A stretch of DNA of 34,181 nucleotides. It comes from DATLWR01 sp035576205 (lineage in GTDB: Bacteria > Pseudomonadota > Zetaproteobacteria > Mariprofundales > Mariprofundaceae). Position 1 is the stretch's first letter. Each line of letters begins with the position of its first letter. Shown here piece after piece: positions 1-7,764 of the stretch. Location of the stretch: assembly GCA_035576205.1 (NCBI GenBank), contig DATLWR010000049.1, positions 1 to 34,181 of the forward strand, written 5' to 3'. The notes beneath the pieces were generated by a model, which was not told where the DNA came from, did not search any database, and saw only the letters and a program-made list of their open reading frames with translations. Made by a program: the position numbers and the translations under genes.

Positions 1-54
1 TTGTTCGATGCGATTTTCCCGAACGTATTGACCCTGCGCACTATGCCCGCTTGA
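1..54 (+). CDS. C-terminal end of an unidentified upstream gene (partial)
   Basis: An open frame enters from the left edge and stops with TGA at 52-54, 10 bases before the BamC-like lipoprotein start. Its third codon positions are mostly G or C, like the rest of the window. A second frame stops at 66-68 and overlaps the next ATG as ATGA, but its third positions are less GC-rich, so I prefer the first. Only about 17 residues are visible, too few to identify the family. Either choice implies co-transcription with the lipoprotein. Confidence 0.35.
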   Translation: MFDAIFPNVLTLRTMPA

Positions 55-64
55 ATGCTGCCCC

Positions 65-799
65 ATGATAAAACGCACCATATTCATGCTAGTGACCTGT
101 TCCTCCTTGCTTTCCGCCTGCAGTAATGGCCCCAAAATGGTCTGGGGTGTCGATGAAGGACGCGACAAGGGCCCGGCCTATGCGCAGGGCACCAATCAGT
201 CGCCCGATGCGCAGCAGCAGGCGCCGCTCGATGTGCCGCCCGAGCTGAAGGCCGATCTCGAGCTGCCGCAGGGAGCAAGCGTCTCCTCGCAGGCCCAGCC
301 GAACGAACTGCCGCCGAAATATGCCCAGGAGGTGGCCGGCAAGGCCGTGGCGCTGGATGCCCGCGACTACGATTTCACTCCGGCACAGGTGTTGTCGGCT
401 ACCGTCGATGCGATGACCAGCCTCAACTATCCGGTGGAATCGGTGGATTCGCCGAGCGGTATCGTGACGACCGACTGGATCAGGAAGGGATCCAACAATC
501 CAGGCTTCATGGCCGGTCTGTTTGGCGGTTCTGGCTCGACCCTCACGCGTCACCGTTACATCGTACGTATTTTTCGTGCCATTGTGGCGGGCGCCGAAAA
601 GACCCGGCTGGAGATCCGGGTGCTCGGGCAGCAGGTCGAGAGCAACCACTGGGTGAATGCGCCGGTGAAGGTGCAGGTGACAAACGAGCTCTTCGCCGCA
701 GTCGATGAACAGCTTACCCGCATGAAGACGCAGCCGGATCAGCCAGTGGCGCCGAATGCGACACCAGCCGATGTGCCGGCCAAGCTGCCCGGCTACTGA
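65..799 (+). CDS. BamC/NlpB-like outer-membrane lipoprotein
   Basis: The 244-residue product begins with a lipoprotein signal peptide: basic residues at 3-4, a hydrophobic stretch, and lipobox L16-S-A-C19. The mature protein is therefore probably lipidated at Cys19 and anchored in a membrane facing the periplasm. A Pro/Gln-rich linker (about 40-90), including a PLDVPPEL stretch, precedes a folded region with a 'DYDFTPAQV...YPVESVDSPSGIVTTDW' pattern like the BamC/NlpB helix-grip domain. BamC is an accessory lipoprotein of the BAM outer-membrane protein assembly complex. A DUF3576-type lipoprotein has a similar pattern and is the main alternative. It converges on trpC and ends in the shared terminator at 822-850. 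Confidence 0.6.
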   Translation: MIKRTIFMLVTCSSLLSACSNGPKMVWGVDEGRDKGPAYAQGTNQSPDAQQQAPLDVPPELKADLELPQGASVSSQAQPNELPPKYAQEVAGKAVALDARDYDFTPAQVLSATVDAMTSLNYPVESVDSPSGIVTTDWIRKGSNNPGFMAGLFGGSGSTLTRHRYIVRIFRAIVAGAEKTRLEIRVLGQQVESNHWVNAPVKVQVTNELFAAVDEQLTRMKTQPDQPVAPNATPADVPAKLPGY

Positions 800-821
800 T
801 AGCGAAGTCGGATTGCATGAT

Positions 822-850
822 AAAAAGGGGCCGCGATGCGGCCCCTTTTT
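822..850. terminator. Bidirectional intrinsic terminator between the BamC-like gene and trpC
   Basis: A perfect 13-bp inverted repeat (822-834 with 838-850) encloses a 3-base loop, GAT. It is GC-rich at the core and flanked by five A on the left and five T on the right, so it reads as a rho-independent terminator on both strands. The TAA stop of trpC (849-851 on the minus strand) lies inside the arm. Confidence 0.9.
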
Positions 851-1637
851 ATTGCCCGATCAGTTGTTGCAGGGCCAGGCCCGGATCTGGCTGACGCATC
901 AGCGATTCGCCGACCAGGAAACCGTAGACACCCGCATCGTTCATCCGGCGGATATCGTCGGCCGTGAAGATGCCGGATTCGGTGATGACGGCTTTGCCAG
1001 CCGGTAGGGCAGGCAGAAGGTCCAGCGTCGTTTGCAATGTCGTGTTGAAAGTGTGCAGGTCGCGGTTGTTGATGCCGATGAGCGGCGTGTCGAGCTTCAG
1101 CGCCCGCTCGAGCTCGGCGGCATTGTGCACTTCCGGCAGCACGGCAAGTCCCTGCTCAGCAGCGGTAGCCGAGAGCTCGGCAGCCAGTACGTCGTCAACC
1201 ATAGCCAGGATGATCAGGATCGCATCGGCACCGATGGCGCGTGCCTCCACCACCTGATAGGGGTCGAGCATGAAATCCTTGCGCAGGATCGGCAGCCGGA
1301 CCGCCTCATGGATGGATGTGACATAGGCATCAGCACCCTGGAAATACTTGACGTCGGTCAGCACCGACAGGCAGGTGGCGCCACCGGTTTCATAGGCGCG
1401 GGCGATGCCGACCGGATCGAAATCGGGGCGGATGACCCCCTTCGACGGGCTCGCCTTCTTGACCTCGGCGATAACGGCATTTCGCTTCGCAGCAATCGAC
1501 GTCACCAGTGCCTCAGCGAAGCCGCGCGGCGTATGTGTGGCAGCGCGCTGCAACAGTTCGGCTTCGCTGGTTCTGGCCTTGCACTCGGAGACCCAGCCGC
1601 GTTTGTAGGCGGCGATTTCGTTCAGGATCGAGCTCAT
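849..1637 (-). CDS. trpC: Indole-3-glycerol phosphate synthase
   Basis: TrpC converts carboxyphenylaminodeoxyribulose phosphate to indole-3-glycerol phosphate, the fourth step from chorismate to tryptophan. The single (beta/alpha)8 barrel shows the family landmarks: 'AEVKKASPSKG' (the catalytic-lysine/phosphate region), 'VLTDVKYFQG', 'ILRKDFMLDPYQ', 'GINNRDLHTF', 'ITESGI' and 'GFLVGESLM'. I choose the ATG at 1637 (MSSILNEI, 262 residues) over the upstream in-frame ATG at 1661. The shorter form has the usual family N-terminus, has GGAAGG about 7 bases upstream, and lies one base after the trpD stop. It is the last gene of the trpEGDC operon and ends in the terminator at 822-850. Confidence 0.95.
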   Translation of the reverse strand: MSSILNEIAAYKRGWVSECKARTSEAELLQRAATHTPRGFAEALVTSIAAKRNAVIAEVKKASPSKGVIRPDFDPVGIARAYETGGATCLSVLTDVKYFQGADAYVTSIHEAVRLPILRKDFMLDPYQVVEARAIGADAILIILAMVDDVLAAELSATAAEQGLAVLPEVHNAAELERALKLDTPLIGINNRDLHTFNTTLQTTLDLLPALPAGKAVITESGIFTADDIRRMNDAGVYGFLVGESLMRQPDPGLALQQLIGQ

Positions 1638-1638
1638 C

Positions 1639-2667
1639 TCATGCCTTCCGGGACTGGGCAATCAGCGCCTCGAGTTTTGCCTCGGCCCTGCCGGAATCGA
1701 TTGATTCGGCAGCCAGTTTGAGTCCCTGCGGGATGCCGTCGGCCTTGCCGGCTACCCACAAACAGGCGGCGGCGTTGAGCAGCACGATGTCGCGGCCGGC
1801 ACCCTTCTGACCGGCAAGGATATGACGGATGATGGCGGCATTCTGAGCTGCATCGCCGCCTTGCAGGGCGGTAGCGGCCGAATAGGGGATGCCGAAGGCG
1901 GCGGGGTCGATCTCGAAGCGTTCGGGTGAATGGCCCTTCTGCACCAGTACGGCATCGGTGATGGTGGTGGTGGTGATCTCGTCCATGCCGTCGCGGCCGT
2001 GCACCACAAGGGCGCGTTCGGCGCCCAGCCGGGAGAGCGCACCTGCGACCAGTTCCAGGCGATCCTCGGCATAGACGCCGAGCACCTGGAATTCGGCGCC
2101 GGCCGGATTGGTGAGCGGGCCGAGCAGGTTGAAGATGCTGCGAATCCCCAGCTCGCGGCGGGGGGCAGAGGCATGCTTCATCGCCGGGTGATGGGCGGGT
2201 GCAAACAGGAAGCCGATACCGACCGCATCGATACAGTCGGCGACCTGCTGCGGGCTCAACGACAGGTTGACGCCGAGCGCCTCGAGGACGTCGGCACTGC
2301 CGGATCTGGAGGAGATGGCGCGGTTGCCGTGCTTGGCCACCGGCACGCCGCATGCCGCTACGACGAAGGCGACGGTGGTGGAGATGTTCAGGGTGCTGAC
2401 TCCGCTGCCGCCGGTGCCGCAGGTATCGAGAAGCCCTTGCGCTTTGGGCTCGATACGGCTGGCCGCAGCACGCATGGCGCGGGCGGCGCCCGCCACCACC
2501 TCGGCGGTCTCGCCGCGGATCGAAAGCCCCATCAGTAGGGCGCCGATCTGGGACGGCGTGGCGTCGCCGCGCATGATGCTTTCGAAGACGATTTCGGAGG
2601 AAGTCTCGTCCGGCAATTTGCCGGCTTGCAGGTCGCGCAGCGCCTGGCGGATGGCGGCATCACTCAT
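1639..2667 (-). CDS. trpD: Anthranilate phosphoribosyltransferase
   Basis: TrpD transfers the phosphoribosyl group of PRPP to anthranilate. The 342-residue protein is full length. It has the N-terminal helical domain, the PRPP-binding loop 'DTCGTGGSG' (about residue 81), 'KHGNRAISSRSGSADVLEALG' in the substrate-binding region, the 'FNLLGPLTNPA' loop, and 'VVHGRDGMDE' (metal/PRPP site). Its ATG overlaps the trpG stop as ATGA (2664-2667), which indicates translational coupling. Its own stop lies one base before the trpC ATG. Nothing is missing. Confidence 0.96.
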   Translation of the reverse strand: MSDAAIRQALRDLQAGKLPDETSSEIVFESIMRGDATPSQIGALLMGLSIRGETAEVVAGAARAMRAAASRIEPKAQGLLDTCGTGGSGVSTLNISTTVAFVVAACGVPVAKHGNRAISSRSGSADVLEALGVNLSLSPQQVADCIDAVGIGFLFAPAHHPAMKHASAPRRELGIRSIFNLLGPLTNPAGAEFQVLGVYAEDRLELVAGALSRLGAERALVVHGRDGMDEITTTTITDAVLVQKGHSPERFEIDPAAFGIPYSAATALQGGDAAQNAAIIRHILAGQKGAGRDIVLLNAAACLWVAGKADGIPQGLKLAAESIDSGRAEAKLEALIAQSRKA

Positions 2668-3233
2668 ACCCTGGCCTCCAGGAAGTTCTTCAGCAGCTGA
2701 TGGCCGTGCTCAGTGAGAATCGACTCCGGATGGAACTGTACGCCGAAGGTGGGATGGCTCCTGTGCTGCAGTCCCATCAACTCGCCTTCCGGTGTCCAGG
2801 CAGTGGCTTCGAGCATCTCCGGCAGTGGCTCCTCGACGATCAGCGAGTGATAGCGGGTGGCGGTAAACGGCGACGGGATGCCGGCGAAGATGCCCTTGCC
2901 GGTATGCTCGATCGGACTGGTCTTGCCGTGCATCAGGCGCGGTGCCCGGATGACATTGCCGCCGAAGGCTGCGCCGATCGACTGGTGGCCGAGGCAGACG
3001 CCAAGGATGGGGATTTCGCCCGAAAAGCGCTTGATCAGTGGTACCGAGATGCCTGCCTCGTTCGGAGTGCAGGGGCCGGGCGAGATCAGGATATGCGCCG
3101 GGCGCATGATGGCGATCTCGTCGAGCGTGATGGTGTCGTTGCGGTGCACCACGGGGTGGTCGCCGAGTTCGCCCAGGTATTGCACCAGGTTGAAGGTGAA
3201 CGAATCGTAGTTGTCGATAACCAATGTTGTCAT
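2664..3233 (-). CDS. trpG: Anthranilate synthase component II, glutamine amidotransferase
   Basis: TrpG releases ammonia from glutamine for anthranilate synthesis by TrpE. The class I amidotransferase motifs are present: 'NYDSFTFNLVQYLGEL' at the N-terminus, the 'SPGPCTPNEAG' oxyanion-hole region, the nucleophile in 'GVCLGHQSIG', and the catalytic His-Glu in 'FGVQFHPESI'. The start is the ATG at 3233 (189 residues), which overlaps the trpE stop as ATGA; a longer in-frame ORF adds 22 residues that do not fit the family. The same protein could also serve as the PabA subunit for folate synthesis, as in organisms with a shared amphibolic subunit; this is an inference. Confidence 0.95.
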   Translation of the reverse strand: MTTLVIDNYDSFTFNLVQYLGELGDHPVVHRNDTITLDEIAIMRPAHILISPGPCTPNEAGISVPLIKRFSGEIPILGVCLGHQSIGAAFGGNVIRAPRLMHGKTSPIEHTGKGIFAGIPSPFTATRYHSLIVEEPLPEMLEATAWTPEGELMGLQHRSHPTFGVQFHPESILTEHGHQLLKNFLEARV

Positions 3234-4651
3234 GAGCGTTGTTCCTGGGCGTGGGCTAGCTCGACAGCACGGAACATCGCGCTCGCCTTGTTCACGCATT
3301 CGCGATGCTCGCTGGCCGGCACCGAATCGGCAACCAGGCCGGCGCCGGCCTGCACCTCGATGGTACCGTTGCGGATGACGGCGGTGCGGATGGCGATGGC
3401 GGTGTCCATCTGCTCGCCACCGAAGGAGATATAGCCGATGCAGCCGGCATACGGGCCGCGCGCTTCCTTCTCCAGTTCGTCGATGATCTGCATGGCCCGC
3501 ACCTTCGGGGCACCGGAAACGGTGCCGGCCGGGAAGGTGGCGGCGAGCAGGTCGAGCGCATCGACGTCATGGCGCAGGGTTCCCTCGACCTGCGAAACGA
3601 TGTGCATGACATGCGAATAGCGTTCGATGGTCATCGATTCGGTCAGTTTCACCGAGCCAAAGTCGCAGACACGGCCGAGATCGTTGCGGCCGAGGTCGAC
3701 CAGCATGACGTGTTCGGCCAGCTCCTTGGTGTCGGCCAGCAGTTCGGTCTCCAGCGCCTTGTCCTCGTCGTCGGTCTTGCCGCGAGGACGCGTGCCGGCG
3801 ATGGGGCGCACGATGGCACGGTCGCCCTCCTTGCGTACCAGGATTTCGGGTGACGAGCCGATCAGCGTGGTGTCGCCGATAGAAAGGTGGAACAGGTAGG
3901 GCGACGGATTGATATGGCGCACGGCGCGATAGATCAGCAGCGGATCGCAGGAGAGCGGCGCCGAGAAGCGCTGCGACAACACGACCTGGAAGATGTCGCC
4001 AGCCAGAATGTACTCTTTGGCCTTCTCGACCATCGTCTCGTAGTCGCGCTGGCTGATGTGCGCCTTGGGCGTGACATGGGCGGTTTCCGGCGTGTCCAGG
4101 CGCATCGGTGCCGGGCGCGGTGCCGTGTTCAGCTGTTTCTCCATGGCATCGAGGACCGACTCGACGTCGGCGCCGGACTCGGCCAGAACGCACAGGTCCA
4201 TGCTGCCCCTGAGATTATCGAAGACGACGAAACGGTCGATCAGCATGAATGCGGCCAGCGGTCCGGTCTGCAGCTTGCTGCTGGTAGCCGCGGGTTCGAA
4301 GCGGGAGACGATGTCGTAGGAGAAAAAACCGACGGCACCACCGGAAAAAGGCAGCTCGTCGGCACTGGTCACGGCCGCTTCGCCGACGACGTTCTGCCGC
4401 AGCCAGGCCATGATGTCGGTGTCGAGAAGCTCTCGCCCGCCACTGCGGTGGCGCACCTCGACCCGGCCATCGTTTTCGCTGGCCACACAGGCCGGGTCGA
4501 AGCCGATGATGCTGTAGCGGCCCCAGTGTTCGCCGCCCTCGGCGCTCTCGAACAGGAAGCTGTCGGGATGGTTGTCGCGCAGCGCAGCGTAGGCCGACAG
4601 CGGTGTCTCGCAATCGGCGGAACGGCGGCGGATATGCAGGGTTTTGCTCAT
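3230..4651 (-). CDS. trpE: Anthranilate synthase component I
   Basis: TrpE makes anthranilate from chorismate using ammonia from TrpG and is normally feedback-inhibited by tryptophan. An N-terminal regulatory domain (about residues 10-160) contains 'FLFESAEGGEHWGRYS', the region corresponding to the Trp-sensing LLES motif. The chorismate-binding domain (about 210-465) has 'SPEILVR', 'PIAGTRPRG', 'ELAEHVMLVDLGRNDLGRV', 'FPAGTVSGAPKVRAM' and 'GAGLVADS'. I use the ATG at 4651; an in-frame GTG at 4666 would add five residues but has no visible ribosome site. It is first in trpEGDC. No tryptophan-rich leader peptide was found upstream, so attenuation is not supported by the sequence. Confidence 0.95.
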   Translation of the reverse strand: MSKTLHIRRRSADCETPLSAYAALRDNHPDSFLFESAEGGEHWGRYSIIGFDPACVASENDGRVEVRHRSGGRELLDTDIMAWLRQNVVGEAAVTSADELPFSGGAVGFFSYDIVSRFEPAATSSKLQTGPLAAFMLIDRFVVFDNLRGSMDLCVLAESGADVESVLDAMEKQLNTAPRPAPMRLDTPETAHVTPKAHISQRDYETMVEKAKEYILAGDIFQVVLSQRFSAPLSCDPLLIYRAVRHINPSPYLFHLSIGDTTLIGSSPEILVRKEGDRAIVRPIAGTRPRGKTDDEDKALETELLADTKELAEHVMLVDLGRNDLGRVCDFGSVKLTESMTIERYSHVMHIVSQVEGTLRHDVDALDLLAATFPAGTVSGAPKVRAMQIIDELEKEARGPYAGCIGYISFGGEQMDTAIAIRTAVIRNGTIEVQAGAGLVADSVPASEHRECVNKASAMFRAVELAHAQEQRS

Positions 4652-4673
4652 CGTTTTTTTGCTCACTCGGTGG

Positions 4674-4702
4674 TTGACATAGGCAAGGTTGCACGGCTTA
4701 AT
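4674..4702 (+). promoter_or_regulatory. Sigma-70 type promoter for tRNA-Ala
   Basis: TTGACA (4674-4679, a perfect -35) is followed by a 17-base spacer and CTTAAT (4697-4702, four of six matches to the -10). The tRNA begins 23 bases after the -10, which leaves room for a short 5' leader to be removed by RNase P. Confidence 0.65.
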
Positions 4703-4725
4703 TCGCCGCCTCCGGAAACGGAGAT

Positions 4726-4801
4726 GGGGCCATAGCTCAGCTGGGAGAGCGCTACAATGGCATTGTAGAGGCCGTCGGTTCGATCCCGTCTGGCTCCACC
4801 A
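4726..4801 (+). tRNA. tRNA-Ala (anticodon GGC)
   Basis: The 76-base sequence folds into a full cloverleaf. The acceptor stem is 4726-4732 with 4791-4797, discriminator A4798, and the CCA end (4799-4801) is encoded. The anticodon stem CTACA/TGTAG holds the seven-base loop ATGGCAT with anticodon GGC, reading GCC and GCU alanine codons. The acceptor stem has the G3-U70 wobble pair, the established identity element for alanyl-tRNA synthetase. The T stem GTCGG/CCGTC has one U-U mismatch at its second pair. It lies between trpE and ppiD with its own promoter and terminator. Confidence 0.96.
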
Positions 4802-4825
4802 GTTTCCCTGCGGAAACCAAAACAG

Positions 4826-4856
4826 AAACCGGGCGTTTTACGCCCGGTTTTTTTTT
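4826..4856 (+). terminator. Intrinsic terminator of the tRNA-Ala unit
   Basis: A perfect 10-bp stem (4826-4835 with 4841-4850) closes a 5-base loop, TTTTA, and runs into nine T (4848-4856). On the other strand the same hairpin lies just after ppiD but is followed by a poorer T tract, so it may help terminate ppiD too. Confidence 0.92.
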
Positions 4857-4880
4857 GCGCTATCGACAGCATACCCGGCA

Positions 4881-6794
4881 TCAGAAGCGCGCCAGCGCTT
4901 CCGGGTGCATCTTGATCTCGTGCTGGTCGCGTACCGTCGTCATCCAGCGGGCGAAACGCACTGCGCCCTTGGCCTTCTCGACCTCGGCGGCGATGGCATC
5001 GTGCTGTGCCGTGTAGTCGGCATCGGACGGTGCGATGACATCCTGGACCTGCACGATCGCCAGCCCTTCCGGCACGTCGATCACCTTGTTCAGCCACTGA
5101 CCTTTCGTTGTGACGAAGGCTGCGTTCAGCAGCGGCGCCGTCAGCCAGCCGGCTGCATCGCCACTGCCGTTGACGCGTACCGGCTTGGAGATGAACTTCG
5201 GCTGACCGAACTCCTGCACCAGCTGGTCGACGGACTTGCCCGCTGCAGCGGCGGCACGAATCTGCTCGGCCAGCTTCCTGGCCTGGTTATCCGCCTCGGA
5301 TTTTTTCGCATCGGCCAGCACCTGACCGGTCACCTGGGCATACGGCAGCACTTCCGGCTCGAGGCGCTGGGTGACCTCGACAGCGATATAGTGGCCGCTG
5401 CCCGTCTCGATGATGTCCACCGGCTGGCCCGGCATCGTCGAGAATGCCTTGTTCCTGATGTTCGGGTCGGCCAGCAGCGGCTCGGCCAGCGCTTCGCTCT
5501 GGCTGATCGGGCCGAGCTCTTTCACCGGCAGGTTCACGTCGGCAGCCGCCTTGGCCAGTGTGCTTTCCATGCCGAGCGCGTCGTCGAGATCCTGCGACAG
5601 CTTGTAGGCCTCGTCGGCCGCACGCTTCATGCGCAGCTGCTGCAGCAGGGTATCGTGGACTTCGGCCAGCGATTTCTGCGTAGCCGGCCGGATATCTTCG
5701 AGCTGGATGATGTGGTAGCCGAACGGGGATTCGACGATGTCGCTGGTCTCGCCCTTTTTCATGGCGAACACCGCAGTATCGAAGGCCGGCACCATGTCAC
5801 CCTGCTTGAACCATCCCAGTTCCCCACCCTTGCCGGCAGAGGCATCTTCGGAGATATCCTTGGCCACCTTGCCGAAATCCTCGCCGGTCTTGATGCGGGC
5901 CAGCGCTTTTTCGGCCAGCTGGTGTGCCTTGGTTTTGGCCTCGGCGCCGGCATCGGCCGGCACCTTGATCAGGATGTGGCGGGCACGGCGCTCTTCCGGC
6001 TGCATGAACTCCTGCTTGCGCGCCTCGTAGGCCTGGGCGATATCCTTGTCGTCGATATTGATGTCGGCGGCAACCTTGGCCGGATCGATGTCGACCACGG
6101 AGAGCTTGACGCGCAACGGCGACAGGTAATGTTGCTTGTTCGCCTCGTACCAGGCCTTGGCCTCGGTATCGCCGATCTTCACCTTGTCGACCAGGTGCAG
6201 CGGATCGACGATGATGGCGGCCAGGACGCGCTGTTCGTAGTCGTGGTTGAAACGGGCGCGGACTTCATCCTCGGTGACGCGGGCGGAATCGATGATTGCA
6301 GCCTGCAGGGCCTGGACCATCAGGTTCAGGCGCAGGTCGTTCTCGTAGTCCTGCGGCGTGGCGAAGCCCATGTTGCGGGTCAGGATGTGGTAGCGCTGCG
6401 GATCGAAGTTGCCGGCGGTGAGGAAGGCCGGATTGCCGCGCACGCTGGCGACGACCATCTGTTCGGGAGCGACCAGGCCGAGCTGGTGGGCCTCGTCCAG
6501 CATCAGGCGACGGTTGATCAAGGTTTGCAGCGTCTCATCCTTGATTCCCAGCGCTTCCACCATCGACTTCGAATAGTTCTTGCCGAGCAGGCTGCGGTAA
6601 GCATTGAGCTGGCGCTCGTACACTTGGGCGAATTCGGCCTGGCCGATCGGGCTGCCATCGACTTCGGCCACCGGTTCGATACGGCTGCCCATGAAGTAGT
6701 CGCCGATACCCCACAGGGCGAACGACAGGGCGATACCGCCGAGGATGAATTTGGCAATCCATGATTGTGCCTGATTGCGCATGCTTTCGAGCAT
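4881..6794 (-). CDS. ppiD: PpiD-like periplasmic peptidyl-prolyl isomerase / folding factor
   Basis: The 637-residue size is typical of PpiD. A short cytoplasmic N-terminus is followed by one membrane segment (about residues 14-36, 'FILGGIALSFALWGIG'). Next come a SurA-N-like chaperone region and a parvulin PpiC domain (about 260-365: 'RARHILIKV', 'GEDFGKVAKDISED', 'GGELGWFKQGDMVPAFD', 'SPFGYHIIQL'). A long C-terminal region resembling a second, degenerate SurA-type segment follows. PpiD is anchored near the Sec translocon and helps newly exported proteins fold. The ATG at 6794 has a G-rich stretch just upstream. It is transcribed alone, divergently from the Mla-like operon. Confidence 0.92.
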   Translation of the reverse strand: MLESMRNQAQSWIAKFILGGIALSFALWGIGDYFMGSRIEPVAEVDGSPIGQAEFAQVYERQLNAYRSLLGKNYSKSMVEALGIKDETLQTLINRRLMLDEAHQLGLVAPEQMVVASVRGNPAFLTAGNFDPQRYHILTRNMGFATPQDYENDLRLNLMVQALQAAIIDSARVTEDEVRARFNHDYEQRVLAAIIVDPLHLVDKVKIGDTEAKAWYEANKQHYLSPLRVKLSVVDIDPAKVAADINIDDKDIAQAYEARKQEFMQPEERRARHILIKVPADAGAEAKTKAHQLAEKALARIKTGEDFGKVAKDISEDASAGKGGELGWFKQGDMVPAFDTAVFAMKKGETSDIVESPFGYHIIQLEDIRPATQKSLAEVHDTLLQQLRMKRAADEAYKLSQDLDDALGMESTLAKAAADVNLPVKELGPISQSEALAEPLLADPNIRNKAFSTMPGQPVDIIETGSGHYIAVEVTQRLEPEVLPYAQVTGQVLADAKKSEADNQARKLAEQIRAAAAAGKSVDQLVQEFGQPKFISKPVRVNGSGDAAGWLTAPLLNAAFVTTKGQWLNKVIDVPEGLAIVQVQDVIAPSDADYTAQHDAIAAEVEKAKGAVRFARWMTTVRDQHEIKMHPEALARF

Positions 6795-6908
6795 AAAGCC
6801 CCCAAATAGCTTATGAATCCCTTGTTTCTAGAGGAAGCGGGACGCTACCCAAGGGGGGGTATGGGCGCAAGGCAGGATTGCCCGGGTGGCAGAGGCTCGA
6901 AATGGTGC

Positions 6909-6936
6909 TTGAGTTTCGCCCGCCGAAGCCTATAAA
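6909..6936 (+). promoter_or_regulatory. Candidate promoter of the Mla-like operon
   Basis: TTGAGT (6909-6914), a 16-base spacer and TATAAA (6931-6936) resemble sigma-70 boxes. The -10 ends only six bases before the ATG at 6943, so if used it would give a leaderless or nearly leaderless mRNA. Part of it (AAAGG, 6934-6938) could instead be the ribosome-binding site. Confidence 0.4.
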
Positions 6937-6942
6937 GGCGGT

Positions 6943-7764
6943 ATGCAGTCACTCGGTTTCGTGATGCGGCAGATGAATCGGCGCGCCGATGCGGTGGGCA
7001 GCGTCACCGTGCGGCTGGCCAGCGGTGTCGGCCGTTTTTTCCGGCTGCTGCTCTCGGTACTCGGTTTCGTCATTCGCGGGCACTGGCTGCGCCGACCGGC
7101 GGTGATCAACGTGCTGATCCGCCAGATCTATTTCACCGGCGTGCAGAGCCTGCCGTGGGTAATCGTCATCTCGCTGGCGGTCGGTGTACTGGCCGTCTAC
7201 AACATTGTGGTGTTTGCCAAGAGTGTCGAGGACCTGTCGCTGATCGGGCGCATGGTCTCGGGCCTGATGGTGGAGGAGGCGGCGCCGCTGATGGTGACGA
7301 TTTTCCTGCTGGCCCGTTCGGGCGTGGCGGTGGTGACGGAGATCGGCACGATGCATGTGCGCGGCGAGGATCAGCTGCTGCGCAGCCTCGGGATCAATTC
7401 GCATGAATACCTTTTCCTGCCGCGCGCGCTGGCGTTTGCTGTCTGTGGCCTGATCCTGACCTTCATTTTCACACTGATATCGGTCTGGGTTGGAGGCCTC
7501 GTGGTTTCCTGGAGCTACGAACTGAACTTCATCGACTTCCTGGTCGAGGTGCGGCGCGGCACCAGCCTCGGCGAGATGCTGATGATGTTTGGCAAGGGAG
7601 CGGTGTTCCCGGTGTTCTGCGTGCTGATGCTGATGGACCAGGGCTGCCGCGTCGGGCGTGATCCCAACCGTATTCCGGTGCGGGCGACCAACGGTGTGTT
7701 GGGTTCGCTGATGCTGGTATTGCTGCTGGATACCCTTCTGGCGCTGGCGGAGAGCGTGCTGTGA
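6943..7764 (+). CDS. MlaE-family ABC transporter permease
   Basis: This 273-residue integral membrane protein matches the MlaE/YrbE family, the permease that moves phospholipids between the inner membrane and a periplasmic MCE protein. The family core is visible: a charged-to-hydrophobic N-terminus, 'EEAAPLMVTIFLLARSG' in place of the usual ELGPVLTALLVAGR, 'TEIGTMHVRGEDQLLRSLGI', 'YLFLPRALA', and a C-terminal membrane helix. The first core motif is noticeably diverged. Its TGA overlaps the GTG of the ATPase-like gene. The five genes 6943-10703 form one unit of Mla type. Confidence 0.85.
   Translation: MQSLGFVMRQMNRRADAVGSVTVRLASGVGRFFRLLLSVLGFVIRGHWLRRPAVINVLIRQIYFTGVQSLPWVIVISLAVGVLAVYNIVVFAKSVEDLSLIGRMVSGLMVEEAAPLMVTIFLLARSGVAVVTEIGTMHVRGEDQLLRSLGINSHEYLFLPRALAFAVCGLILTFIFTLISVWVGGLVVSWSYELNFIDFLVEVRRGTSLGEMLMMFGKGAVFPVFCVLMLMDQGCRVGRDPNRIPVRATNGVLGSLMLVLLLDTLLALAESVL

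Noticed and set aside
4663..4680. A five-codon frame before trpE as an attenuator leader peptide
   Set aside because: It has no tryptophan codons and no terminator/antiterminator pair is visible.
4689..6764. A 691-codon plus-strand open frame opposite ppiD that also runs through the tRNA
   Set aside because: It overlaps the tRNA gene and its terminator and has no family motifs; it is a shadow of ppiD.
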